A stretch of 57,495 bases of DNA, from NCBI GenBank assembly GCA_032718475.1, contig JAUCBJ010008859.1:1-57495 (forward strand), written 5' to 3'. Position numbers and translations under genes: made by a program. The notes below the pieces were generated by a model that saw only the letters and a list, made by a program, of their open reading frames with translations, was not told where the DNA came from and made no database searches. The DNA is from Nemertoderma westbladi. Taxonomy: Eukaryota; Xenacoelomorpha; Nemertodermatida; Nemertodermatidae. Numbering within the stretch: the stretch's first letter is position 1; each line of letters begins with the position of its first letter. This document shows, piece by piece, positions 33,508-43,377 of this stretch.

Positions 33508-34689
33508 GTGGAGCCGACGGTACGACGCCGGACCCGGAGGGAGAGAGGAGATGTAGGCGACGAGGACGTCGGGGTCGTCCGGCTCCGACGAGCCTACGCC
33601 GCGACCCGGGAACAACTGAAAGAAGCTAGAGGAGGGGCTGAGATAGACCAGGTGAAGTTGAGGAGACGACTAGGTGAGTCGAACAGATACTTTGATTACC
33701 TAGTGCGTTCTGGGCAGGGAGAACTAGCCAGCGAGAGAGCGAGAGGGGTTACCATCGAACTGTTTGGGCTATGGGAACGTAGGGGTATGGGGCCTGGTGT
33801 AGTGTACATAGGGCCATACTTAGTCGATGCCAGGGAAGTTAAGTTAGTGGGTTGGGCGGGACCGCACGAGGGCGAATCCGAGGTTAGCTCCGAGGATTCG
33901 GTCTCGTCAGTCAGCGAGAACCCCGGAGGGCGGGGGAAAGTTAGTAGGGCGGAGGGGCGGCGGAAGTCCGTCGCAACCGATAAGTCTGCTACACCCTCCG
34001 CAAAAGAAAGACGGGTGCGAGAGAGTCATATAAATGGATGGGAGATGGCATATAAATTAAAAATGGAAGAATTAGAGTGGCGACTGAGGGGAAGGAAGGA
34101 GCAAGAGAGTGAACGCGAAGAGCGTGAGGCAAGAGAACAGAGCGTGCGGTACACGTACAGTACGCATAGTAGCCGCACGGGCCTGGGGGGTAGTAGTAGT
34201 ACGTTAGGAAATGTTGGTATTAATAGTACCGTAGTAAATAACCCTAATCCCTTTATTACAGGAAATATTTTACCCGGTAATTTAAATTTAAATTCAAATA
34301 ATAATATTAATTCAAATATTCAGAATAATCAAAATAATTCAAATAATTTAAATCTAAATACACAAAATAATTTAAATAATAATCCCGTTTCAAATTCTAA
34401 TGGTCCTAATAATTTAATTGAATTAACAAATAATATTGGGAATGGTGCTATTAATGTGAACGTGCCAGACGTGTATAGCCCAGCAGACGGCGGCCTGGTA
34501 GGCCACGTAGTTAGTAGGCAGGAAGTGGCGGGGTTGAGCCAACCCGACGGCGGCCTGGTAGGCCACGTAGTTGGTAGGCAGGAGGTAGCGGGGTTGAGCC
34601 AACCCGAGGTGGGCCTGGTAGGCCTCGCAGTAGTAGAGAGAGAGGTGGGGGTGAATAGACCCAGCCGTAGTAAAGACAGTGTCGACTAG
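33508..34689 (+). CDS. BEL-2 Gag N-terminal frame
   Basis: An open frame of 393 codons ending at a TAG. It begins with a GTG, and I see no in-frame ATG near it, so the real start is uncertain. An Arg/Glu-rich helical N-terminus (RRLGESNRYFDYLVRSGQGE) is followed by a charged coiled-coil segment (about residues 170-210), an Asn-rich low-complexity stretch (about 240-310) and three copies of a GGLVGHVVxRQEVAGLSQP-type unit (about 330-375). I infer a matrix-like Gag part from its position after the LTR. No recognised domain. Confidence 0.55.
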   Translation: MEPTVRRRTRRERGDVGDEDVGVVRLRRAYAATREQLKEARGGAEIDQVKLRRRLGESNRYFDYLVRSGQGELASERARGVTIELFGLWERRGMGPGVVYIGPYLVDAREVKLVGWAGPHEGESEVSSEDSVSSVSENPGGRGKVSRAEGRRKSVATDKSATPSAKERRVRESHINGWEMAYKLKMEELEWRLRGRKEQESEREEREAREQSVRYTYSTHSSRTGLGGSSSTLGNVGINSTVVNNPNPFITGNILPGNLNLNSNNNINSNIQNNQNNSNNLNLNTQNNLNNNPVSNSNGPNNLIELTNNIGNGAINVNVPDVYSPADGGLVGHVVSRQEVAGLSQPDGGLVGHVVGRQEVAGLSQPEVGLVGLAVVEREVGVNRPSRSKDSVD

Positions 34690-34942
34690 AGAGGGGTGTA
34701 GAAGTGGAGTAAGAGATAGTGAAGTTAGATGTGGCGAGTGGGGGGGGGGGGGCTACGAGCACCCCACCACATAAGATTAGTGGCGAGAGAGGGGGGCCAG
34801 AGAATGCCCCACAAGAGGGGTGTAGAAGTGTAGTAAGAGATAGTGAAGTTAGAAGTGGTGGGTGGGGGGGGGGGGGGGGGCTACGGGCACCCCACCGCGA
34901 GAGATTAGTAGCGAGAGAGGGGGGGCAGAGAGTGTCCCACAG
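34690..34942 (+). repeat. 125-bp tandem duplication with G runs
   Basis: Two copies (34690-34813, 34814-34942) share gaggggtgtagaagtg, a G run (12 and about 17 bases), ctacgrgcaccccacc and gcgagagaggggg. It separates the first Gag frame from the next one. The G run changes length between copies, so the reading frame through here is not fixed. Confidence 0.8.
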
Positions 34943-35851
34943 GCGTCGGCGGATAATGCGCGGGCCGAATTAGGTAAACCGCAACACCCGGCGATGGAGA
35001 GTAATAGGGGGATTGCGAGTATCCCCAGCGGCGTGCGATCGAGCAGAGAGAGACAGGTTGACGTCGCGAGAGGGCGGGCGACGGGACGTCGAACCCAGTC
35101 AGAAGAGAGAAGATTAGTAGAGTTTAATAGAGGGGTTGAAGATAGAAGAAGATTAGTAGAGTTTAACCGAGAGGTCGAAAAGAGAAGAAGAGAAGATAGT
35201 AGAAGAAGTGTCGCCACGAACGATAGGAGAGCGAGGACGGATAGCGAGCCGTCGATAGTAGAGATGGAGTTAGGGAGTCAGTGGGGTCGAACTTCGGGAG
35301 ATTGCCGTCGCCCCGGAGAAACGCACCGCATGCCAGGAGAGGGGTACAGGACGTACCGATACGAAGACGAGAGCAGGATAGGGGATCGAAGGAAAACTTC
35401 CCGACGTGATATAGCTGCCGAACGAGAGTACGGTAGTCGTGGGGAGATTCGAGATTCGCGAAGAATAAACTTCGATTCGGAAGGGCACATGCAGACTGCA
35501 GGACATACTGTAGGCCTTACTGCACATACTATTATAGGCCATGCTGGGAGAGATAGAGTAGGCGATAGGGTAGCACGGACGACGGGATTAAACCCGGAAG
35601 TCGCGGAGTACATACCGGTAGGTAGGCAAGAAGCAGATAGGCCTATATCGGTACCGGTACAGCAGCATGACTATAATACACAAGAACATTACATATATCC
35701 AGGGGAGGGGGGAATTATTGCGGATAGATGTATGGGCCCCAATATATTAACATCAACCCCAGTACTAAACATACCGGCGGGGGGGGGGGGGGGGGGGGGG
35801 GGGGACAGGGTGACATTCCCCCATCACAATATCAACAGTATACCCCAATAG
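34943..35851 (+). CDS. BEL-2 Gag middle frame, Arg-rich
   Basis: An open frame running from the duplicated G-run block to 35851. It is very rich in Arg, Glu and Ser (RRLVEFNR repeated twice). It ends by crossing a G tract of about 25 bases at 35779-35804. Downstream of that tract the protein-like sequence is in the next register (frame beginning ATG 35728). Continuous translation would need slippage on the G run or a different tract length. No domain recognised. Confidence 0.45.
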   Translation, partial: ASADNARAELGKPQHPAMESNRGIASIPSGVRSSRERQVDVARGRATGRRTQSEERRLVEFNRGVEDRRRLVEFNREVEKRRREDSRRSVATNDRRARTDSEPSIVEMELGSQWGRTSGDCRRPGETHRMPGEGYRTYRYEDESRIGDRRKTSRRDIAAEREYGSRGEIRDSRRINFDSEGHMQTAGHTVGLTAHTIIGHAGRDRVGDRVARTTGLNPEVAEYIPVGRQEADRPISVPVQQHDYNTQEHYIYPGEGGIIADRCMGPNILTSTPVLNIPAGGGGGGGGDRVTFPHHNINSIPQ

Positions 35852-36742
35852 GAGCAAGAACATCGAACCCCTTGGACGAGAACAGATCATGCGACACGGA
35901 AATATGGAGGGGGCCGTTACCCCCAATGATATATCCGACGCAAAAATCAACAGCAAATAAGACGGACGGACCGTACCCAACAGGAGAAACTATACAACAT
36001 CCATCGAACCCATTAGAAGCCATGGGAATGGCCACATTAATCGATGCGTTAAAAACTAGGATCGAGTTACCACCCATGGAACCGTTTAAATTCGATGGGA
36101 GTAGGCCGGAAGAATACCTACAGTTTCGGCGTATGTATAGTAATGAAATACTAACAAAGAACTTGACGCAGGCGGAGTGCCTAAAATATCTGCAAGTATA
36201 TACAGGAGGCCCAGCATACGACATCGTGAGGCAATACAAGGGCATCGAGGGCGGCTTCACGACAGCATGGCGGGCGCTAGATAGGGAATACGGGCACCCG
36301 GCCAGGATCATCCGGCAAACCCTGAGAGGCATAACATCGGGTGGCCTACAGGATAATCCCGTTAGCATAAGGACCTTTGTGAACAAGGTCGAGAAGGCGT
36401 TAATCGTGTTAAAGACGCTAGACGCACCATACGAACTCAACGCATCTAATAACATCACCACGATAGCGCAGGCACTGCCGGTCTGGTTACGAAGGAAGTG
36501 GAGGAAAATCGCTTTCTCCACACGGGAAAAGAAGGGTGCGGAACCGGGCCTAGAAGAGATGTTGAGCTTCCTCAACTACGAGGCCGAATTAATAACAGAT
36601 CCAGTCTATAGTGAGGATAGTTTGGGGAAGGCGCCAAAGATCGAATACAACAGGCCTAAACCCGAACATAATCCGACAGACCCATTCTCGGGAGTGGGAC
36701 AGTCACTACCACATGCGGCCACACAGGGGACTGCTAGTCCAC
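35728..36742 (+). CDS. BEL-2 Gag core, interrupted by LINE D
   Basis: Starts at an ATG. After the Gly run, residues about 115-290 (PPMEPFKFDGSRPEEYLQFR ... RWRKIAF-like helices ... EMLSFLNYEAEL) match the layout of Pao Gag cores (DUF1759-like). The frame is cut at 36742 by LINE D. The target duplication and insert length (3762, a multiple of 3) put the continuing frame at 40505 in register. Role: particle assembly. Confidence 0.75.
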
Positions 36743-36780
36743 TACTACTAGGATCGGCATGCTGCATTGCAGCTGCATTT

Positions 36781-38931
36781 TTAAGAATGCTGTGCCGGCT
36801 TGTCAACAAAATTGCACCGCCACAACTCCCTATCACCCATGACATTTGCTAGATCATCCGCATCTTTAAGGCCAGTGTCCTTTAAGATGCGTCTCAAGAA
36901 AGTCATGGGCTGTCCACCATGCTTATTCACTCCATGAGGCTGCCAAAGTACAAGATTATGCACTGGCTGGTCCTCACGGCGAAAGCAATGTCCTGCAAAG
37001 CGGAGGCGATTTTGTTCTAGTGTCAAGCTTGGGGGAACCAATGAGACACCTCCAATGTTATATAGTGTCTGGTTGGAGATGTGTGCATTGTACTTGACAC
37101 AATGAACCCGGCGTAGCATTCTTGTGAATGTGCCATCCAGAGATTTGGTGTCCTCAGCAGTTAGAGCCCAGCATGGACTCCCGTAGAGGAGTACTGGAAC
37201 TACTGCTGCTCTAAATAATCGGACCTTAAGTTTCCGATTAATTCTCGGTGACTTCCAAATCCTGGAAAGCCTATTCAAGGCTGCCCATGCCTTTCCCTTA
37301 CGTATTCGAAGGTCCTCACCTGACTTCCGGATCCATGATCCCAGGTAACAGAAGTCGTCCACATGCTCAAGCATACCATCCTTTGAGCTTATGCTCATCC
37401 GATCAGAGACTTGCTGAGGACTTTCAAAGTTAACTGTCAGAATTTTGGTCTTTCTGGAGTTAATAAAAAGACCAACACTAGAAGCAGCATGTTCTAATGA
37501 GCTGAGGAGCCGTTGGGCTCCCTCTAATGATTCTGAGAGTACTCCTAAGTCATCAGCAAAGTCTAGATCAGTTAGGTACTTGGCAGGATTTCCTCGACTT
37601 CTGGAGCCAGTAGGTGGAGTTATCATCACCCCATCATCATTATAATGATCTAAGGACATGCGTAGAACATAGTCAACCACAATAATGAACAAGAATGGTG
37701 CAAGTGTGTCTCCTTGGAGGACGCCCCATAACACTTCAAATGGTTCTGTGTCACCATCAACAGTAGACACAAATGTTGTCGAACCATCGTATACTGATCT
37801 GATTGCTGCAATAATTTCATCAGGAATCCCATATAATGAAAGTATGCTGAACATACGTGAGCGAGAGACTGAATCAAAGGCCTTGAAGAAGTCAACAAAG
37901 ATAACAGCCAGATGCCTGTCTTTCTTTTTTGCTAACTCTTCAATTATCCTTCTAAGTGCCAAAATGGGCTCCATGGTCCCACGACCTTTACGGAACCCAT
38001 TCTGATTTCCACGGAGCAGTCTCTCAATGGGATCCCTGATGCGATTTAATAGAATCCTATTGTATAGCTTTGCAGCAATCGAGATCAACGAGATTCCCCG
38101 AAAAGAACCATAGAGTGTTAGGTTGCCCTTCTTGGGAACTGGCACCAACTTATTTGTTTTCATTTCTTGTGGGACTCTTGTTGTTCGGTACATGTCTACT
38201 ATGATGGGATAGATGAGCTTTAAACACTCAGGTATTTTAAAGACCTCAGGGGGAACACCATCTACTCCACTGGCACGATTGGTCTTAATGCTCTTTGCAG
38301 CAGCCTTCACTTCTGCAAAGGAGATATCGCCAATGGGAATATCTGGGAGTACAGACTCAGACACTTTTACTTCTATAAAGTTATCAGGCAATACCCTGTC
38401 ATTATTGAGGAGCTTTTCAAAGTGGGCTTTCCAACCATTGAGGCGATCGGCTGGTGATTCAGCCTTAACCTTGGTGGTTGGTTGGCTTTTCCGCCCAGTA
38501 AGCAGATTGATCGATTTCCATGCCTGGGATGATTGCCTGCTGTCGTCAGCATCATTAATGGCATCAACCTGTTGGTTTATTAGCTCCTGTAGATTAGCAG
38601 AGTACTGCCTGTTCAGGGACCTAGATGCAGCCTTAACTGCATTCTTGGCCGCTGTAGTCTGTTTGAGTCGGGACTCTTTCTGCGCCTTATGAAGGTCATT
38701 TCGGCACTTCTGAATTTTGTTGTCAGTCCAGGGGGCCCTTTTCCTGTTACGAGGGTATACAGGAACTGTTTCTGCAGCTGCTAACTTAACTGCTTCTGTA
38801 AAGGCAGTATAGCCCTCACAGTGATCTGCCGCCTCAGAGGCAAGAGCCTCATACCTGTTGCTCAGCTGTAGTGTGAAGCTGGATCTCACACTTGGCTGTT
38901 GCAACAGAGAGGACCAGTCATGCCGCGGCAA
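36781..38931 (-). CDS. LINE D reverse transcriptase part of ORF
   Basis: 716 codons including RASGVDGVPPEVFK, VPKKGN, FRGISLISIAAKLYN, NGFRKGRGT, FVDFFKAFDSVSR, GVLQGDTLAPFLF and LDFADDLGVLS, then the C-terminal GSWIRKSGE, RLRFAGHCFRRED and LVLWQPHG series typical of RTE-like LINEs. All catalytic residues are present. The nominal start is an ATG inside the EN-RT linker. Really this is the second half of one EN-RT protein, displaced by an extra base at about 38959. Confidence 0.9.
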   Translation of the reverse strand: MPRHDWSSLLQQPSVRSSFTLQLSNRYEALASEAADHCEGYTAFTEAVKLAAAETVPVYPRNRKRAPWTDNKIQKCRNDLHKAQKESRLKQTTAAKNAVKAASRSLNRQYSANLQELINQQVDAINDADDSRQSSQAWKSINLLTGRKSQPTTKVKAESPADRLNGWKAHFEKLLNNDRVLPDNFIEVKVSESVLPDIPIGDISFAEVKAAAKSIKTNRASGVDGVPPEVFKIPECLKLIYPIIVDMYRTTRVPQEMKTNKLVPVPKKGNLTLYGSFRGISLISIAAKLYNRILLNRIRDPIERLLRGNQNGFRKGRGTMEPILALRRIIEELAKKKDRHLAVIFVDFFKAFDSVSRSRMFSILSLYGIPDEIIAAIRSVYDGSTTFVSTVDGDTEPFEVLWGVLQGDTLAPFLFIIVVDYVLRMSLDHYNDDGVMITPPTGSRSRGNPAKYLTDLDFADDLGVLSESLEGAQRLLSSLEHAASSVGLFINSRKTKILTVNFESPQQVSDRMSISSKDGMLEHVDDFCYLGSWIRKSGEDLRIRKGKAWAALNRLSRIWKSPRINRKLKVRLFRAAVVPVLLYGSPCWALTAEDTKSLDGTFTRMLRRVHCVKYNAHISNQTLYNIGGVSLVPPSLTLEQNRLRFAGHCFRREDQPVHNLVLWQPHGVNKHGGQPMTFLRRILKDTGLKDADDLANVMGDRELWRCNFVDKPAQHS

Positions 38932-38950
38932 GGCAGATTTTGTTGTTCTG

Positions 38951-40009
38951 CTAGCACGTCAGACTAAGTCTTACCTTGGCCACAATAAGGCGGTGATCAC
39001 TGGAGAAGGGTCGAAGTGTAAATGCATTACAGTCTTGTATAGAGCTCCTGTATTTCCTACGAAACAGAATATGGTCTATCTGGGACTTGTGACCACTGGG
39101 TCCACTATGAGTCCATAGCTTTCCAGTTCGCTTCTTGAACTGGGTTCCAGCCGAAAACAATCCATTTCCAGAGATAAAATCCTGAAGATGGACAGAATTT
39201 CGGTTAACACTATTGCTATAGACCCAGGGCGATGTAGGTGATTGATGCAAACTTGCATTAAAGTCTCCCAGGAATGTTAAGAATGCATGCTGATCCACTC
39301 CATCAGTAGCTGCTTGTAGATTGTGGTAGAAATTTTCCACCTCCTCTACAGGGGCAACACTAGTTGGAGAGTAGCACACAATCAGAACCACCTTAGGAAA
39401 CTTCTTAGCCAGTCTTCCAGAACATGAGAAGTGGCAACGGATGATGCGGTTAGAGATTTGGTCTATTTTGTCCAATGCTGCATGTGCAGTTGGATTCATC
39501 AATAGACCAATTCCACCATTACCACTATCATCTGCTGACGCGAGGGCGAGTCGCCAACCGCCCCCCATGTCCTTAATCAGAACCTCATCAGTCTGTCCAG
39601 TCTGCATTCGGTGCTCTTGAACACCCACTGCGCTAAGAGAAAGCTTATCTGCCAAGGCAGTCAGCTCACCTTGTCGCATTGGGGACCCGAGTGTTAGGGT
39701 GTTTACTGAGGCTAGTCTTGTGACCTGCCTCAGATTCACCAATGGCTTTGTTGGTCGGGGTGGAACATGAGAGTAGCCTCCAACTCCAGAATCCCTCTCC
39801 CCATCACAATCTGGCCTTCCTGGTGACCCAGGGTTTGGGCCAGAAAGGTCATCAGGAAAGGGACTCAAAGAATTGTTGGCTGCTCTCTCTCCAGTAGGGG
39901 GTGAGACAGGCAGCCGGTCAGGAGTTAACTGACGCCTGTGAGGCCGATTGTGTCCGGTAATTCCACTGGCCTCTAGTGGCCGGACCTCCGCATTGCTAAT
40001 GTAATCCAT
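38951..40009 (-). CDS. LINE D endonuclease part of ORF
   Basis: I chose the ATG at 40009 (MDYISNAEV), since the frame upstream to 40084 starts only at a GTG. After a Pro-rich leader of about 85 residues come NTLTLGSPMRQGELTALADK, GVQEHRMQ, GDFNASLH and SSDHRLIVAKVRLSL, a complete AP-like endonuclease. The frame closes at 38951 right after VRLSL. One extra base (T on the plus strand near 38959) breaks the link to the RT. It nicks the target and is required for insertion. Confidence 0.85.
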   Translation of the reverse strand: MDYISNAEVRPLEASGITGHNRPHRRQLTPDRLPVSPPTGERAANNSLSPFPDDLSGPNPGSPGRPDCDGERDSGVGGYSHVPPRPTKPLVNLRQVTRLASVNTLTLGSPMRQGELTALADKLSLSAVGVQEHRMQTGQTDEVLIKDMGGGWRLALASADDSGNGGIGLLMNPTAHAALDKIDQISNRIIRCHFSCSGRLAKKFPKVVLIVCYSPTSVAPVEEVENFYHNLQAATDGVDQHAFLTFLGDFNASLHQSPTSPWVYSNSVNRNSVHLQDFISGNGLFSAGTQFKKRTGKLWTHSGPSGHKSQIDHILFRRKYRSSIQDCNAFTLRPFSSDHRLIVAKVRLSLTC

Positions 40010-40495
40010 AGTGGGGGGTTGGGGGGTGCTTTTTTGCCGAGTCAGCTCTCGGGGCAAATACCACACCCTGGTTTGCCATTCCACAGGGTGGGTGTCGCAA
40101 TGGAGTCAGATATGAGGCCCATCACCCATATCTACTCTGGCGCACATGACCCACCATTGGCTGTTGCAGCTCATCTGCTGGGTCATGCCCTGTACCCTTG
40201 CTGCCAGGTGCAGGTCGCAGTGAAGTGCTCTCAGAGTGGACATGAGAACACTCTACTCCTGACCAGCCATTGGTAGATCACCATCTGCCTGGTCAGGCCA
40301 TATACCCCTGCAGCCAAGTATATGGGTCCTTAATCCAGGACCAAGGGCGTCCTTATCCCAGAACGAAGGGGGTCCTAGTTACAGGACCAGATTTGCCCTA
40401 GTAAGAGGGTCTATGCAGCTACAGGTGGCACCTCCTTTATGCTGCATGGAGGTGGCAAGTTTTCTTGATCAATGACCTAGAATACCTGACCTGAC
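40010..40495 (-). promoter_or_regulatory. LINE D 5' UTR
   Basis: About 485 bases upstream of the endonuclease ATG. It contains repeated ggtcctggat / ccaggacc and gaccagccatt motifs that could pair. In full-length LINEs this region holds the internal promoter. No motif identified. Confidence 0.5.
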
Positions 40496-40504
40496 CTAGT
40501 CCAC

Positions 40505-41940
40505 AGTTAGCTGGTAGTAGGGCCACACCGTGGCGGGGACAGAAAGAAAATACCCAAAACACTAAATCGGTACATATAAACCTAGGCGTGATACGTGAGG
40601 GACTATACAGGGAACGCTATAATCCAGGATTCGAATGTCAGTTACATCGGGACGGAACACATAAGACCAGGAGTTGTAAGCACTGGCAAGTGTTGCCCAA
40701 ACAAGATCGTGTAGCCTACACAGACGCGAACGGACTATGTCATCGATGTGTGGTAGAAGGACACAGGTCCGGAGAGTGTAGAGAAACAGCAGCAAGAGAG
40801 GAGGAGACTGGAGGCCAAACAGCAGCTAGAAGCACTACAGAAGAGGAGAAGAAGAGAAAAGTACTACTCGGGGTAGTACCAGTGAAGATATCAGGAGAGG
40901 GCGGTCGATCAGTAACGACATTAATGCTGGTCGACAGCGGAGCAGCCTTCACTCTGGTGGAGAACTGGGTGGCCGAAGAGATAGGGCTAAAGATGAGGCC
41001 GAACAGAATGGCGGTAACTACCATCTTGAGTAAAGATGAGGTCCTGGAGACCAGGACGGGGCGGTGCAGGATAGCAGCGATTGCACCGGGATGCGACTAT
41101 GGGGCTACGATCGACCCCATCCACGTCATAGAATCGATAAATATCAACGCCAGGCGACCAAACAACATTGAGGTCGAGCAGTATAGATTCCTGGACGGTA
41201 TCGATTTCTCAATACCAAAGGTGGACGTTAGGAAGGTGTCCATTATAGTAGGAATGGACTGCCCGACGGCCCATGAGAGAAGGAAGACGGTCTTCAGCGA
41301 AGACAGGCAGCGGGACCCGACGGCGATCCTCACGCCGTTCGGATGGACGCTTAGTGGCCCAGTTAAAACCAAGATCCCATGCAGTGTGACAGAGACATCT
41401 GGGTGCATGATACCAGGCACCGAAGATGCAGAGGAAGTAGAGGAGAAACAAGAGATAGTAGAGCCAGATAGGGAGGTGACAGTAAGAAAGTGGGCAGAGG
41501 AGAGTAGGTTTCCCAGCAAGCATCGGTATGGAGATGGAGCGGAGCGGACGGCGAGGTGTCCGGAGGACAACACTCCGGGGGAGTGTCCAGAGGAGTGTCC
41601 GGAAGAGACGCAGGTCCGGTTTGGAGGCATACCGACAAGGGGGAAGTCGAGAAGGAAGGCAGGATGGAAGGGGATAGGACTACTATTGTACCTTCTGTTC
41701 TGCCTGTTCTTTCACTTTCTATTCATTCTGCCGGCGGGAGACAACAAGGAGAGAAGTGGCATTTTGATGCCAGGAGATGAGCTAGTTAAGAAGGCGGCGG
41801 AGAGACCCGATTTCAGGGTGGCAGAGGAGGGAGAACCAATTCCTTGTGAGATGGAATTGGCGAAGAGAGTGCGGCGAATCCTACAGGACCTACAAGAGCA
41901 GCAGTGGGAGAGTGCCTGTTGGAAGAATCGCCCTAGTTAG
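40505..41940 (+). CDS. BEL-2 knuckle-protease C-terminal part
   Basis: Continues the Gag frame after LINE D. Cys/His knuckles: CQLHRDGTHKTRSC and CHRCVVEGHRSGEC (40636-40785). Aspartic protease with LMLVDSGAAFTLV (about 40922-40962), then VRKVSIIVGMDCP and FGWTLSGPV (about 41338-41364), the point where Pao polyproteins normally pass into RT. Instead there are about 190 more residues: an acidic stretch, a hydrophobic segment of about 20 residues (LLLYLLFCLFFHFLFIL, about 41683-41735) and a charged tail. The membrane-like segment is unusual for Gag-protease. Open to the stop at 41938. Confidence 0.8.
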
Positions 41941-43366
41941 GAGGTTTAGTCGTCCAATATTTTGGACTGAGGGGGGTGGGAATGAGGGCGAGACGCCCTT
42001 CCCACAAAAATAATTATTTAATTTAAATAAATAATAATAAATAATGAAATAATTAAAAATAAGACAGATAGTAGAAGAAGTAGATTATTAGAAGTTAGAA
42101 GTAGTAAAGAATAGTAAGTAGAGAGGTTAGAAGGCGGCGGAGTATAGACATAGTATAAACATACCACGGGAGTAGAGGGTACATAGTACCGGGAGCTAAG
42201 TTAGAAGGCGGCGGGGTGAGGGAGTGTGGCATATTGTCATGCCACGAGTAGTAGTAGAGGGGTTGTGGGCACCGGAAGCGCCACGTAGAAAGTAGTAGGA
42301 GAGAGTGGTTGTGGGCACCGGAAGCGCCACGTAGAAAGTAGCAGCAGAGAGTGGTTGTGGGCACCGCAAGCGCCACGTAGATAGAGGTATTAGTGGAGGT
42401 GGAGATGTAGATAGAGTAGAGTAGTGGAGAGGGCACATAGGGTGCCAGGTAGTAGAGTGGTAGAGATGGGCACATAGGGTGCCAGGTAGTAGAGTTAGAA
42501 GGCGGCAGGGAATAGGGAGTGTGGCATATTGTCATGCCACGAGCAGTAGTAGAGAGGTTGTGGGCACCGGAAGCGCAACATAGATGGAAATTGTAGTAAA
42601 GGGGTTGTGGGCACCCTAAGCGCCACGTAGTTAGAAGAGTGGTAGAGTTAGAGAGTTCTAGTTAGAGGGCTAGGGAGTCAGTAGACTTAGAGGAGTCGAG
42701 TAGAGTTACTAGAGTTAAAGATAGTAGCAGAGTAGAAGTAGTAGTAGAATGGTTGTGGGCACCACAAGCGCCACGTAGATGGAGGATTTTAGTCAGAGTT
42801 AGAAAAGAGTTAGTAGACTTAGCAGAGAGTTAGAGAGTTCTAGTTAGAGTTAGTAGAAAGTTAGAGGCTTTTAGTTAGAGCTAAAAGTAGTAAGAGTTAG
42901 CAGAGAGTAGAGTTAGTAGTTAGTAGAGTTAGGAGTTAGTTAGAGTTAGAGAAGCAAGATAGTTAGCAAGTTAGACCTTAAATAAGGTAGATAGTATGAT
43001 AGCACAGGGGTAGCATTAGAGGTCAGGGCCTTAGAGAGTGGCAGGGAGTAGAGAGGAGATAGTGAAAGGAGCTGTTGGCGAGAGAGAAGAGTGCGATTCA
43101 GGTGTGGGGAGAGGGTAAGAGCGAGTTGAGTCAGAGAGCGGAGTTAGAGTGGTGAGAGTGTTGGGGAAACAAAAATTGTGTGAGAGAAGCGCACGATCGG
43201 CCCGACACGAGACGCCAGAAGGTAGTGAGATCATACCCATAGGGAGCGGCCTGGAAAGCCGACTCCAAGAAAATAACTCCACCCCACACCCGATAATAGA
43301 TCGAGTTCCAGCGGAATTGAAGCGCACTTAGAGGTTGATGCTATCTTCTCACCGGGAAGATAGCAT
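41941..43366 (+). other. BEL-2 hairpin-rich 3' region
   Basis: No long frame. Short motifs recur: ttgtgggcaccggaagcgcc followed by acgtag (six or so copies between 42258 and 42775), gtggcatattgtcatgccac (42224-42243, 42513-42532; 7-bp stem) and gggcacatagggtgcc (two copies; 5-bp stem). The rest is AG-rich (tagttagag repeats). A packaging or RNA-stability region is possible. Confidence 0.6.
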
Positions 43367-43377
43367 GGGGGGGGGAG
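43367..43377 (+). promoter_or_regulatory. BEL-2 polypurine tract
   Basis: A run of G ending in AG immediately before the right LTR (TGTTAG). It is the expected primer site for plus-strand DNA synthesis. Confidence 0.75.

Larger units (their letters stand above)
36743..40495 (-). mobile_element. LINE D: near-intact RTE-type retrotransposon inside BEL-2
   Basis: 3753 bases on the minus strand, flanked by the 9-base duplication CTAGTCCAC (36734-36742 and 40496-40504). The 3' end is a TAGTAGTA tail, like that of LINE C. It carries a complete endonuclease and a complete RT, separated only by a one-base frameshift. It postdates BEL-2, whose LTRs differ by about 0.7 percent. Confidence 0.9.

Noticed and set aside
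33243-33615. Overlapping minus-strand Arg/Pro/Ser frames
   Set aside because: GC-rich antisense of the BEL-2 Gag N-terminal region. They stop and start without domain content.
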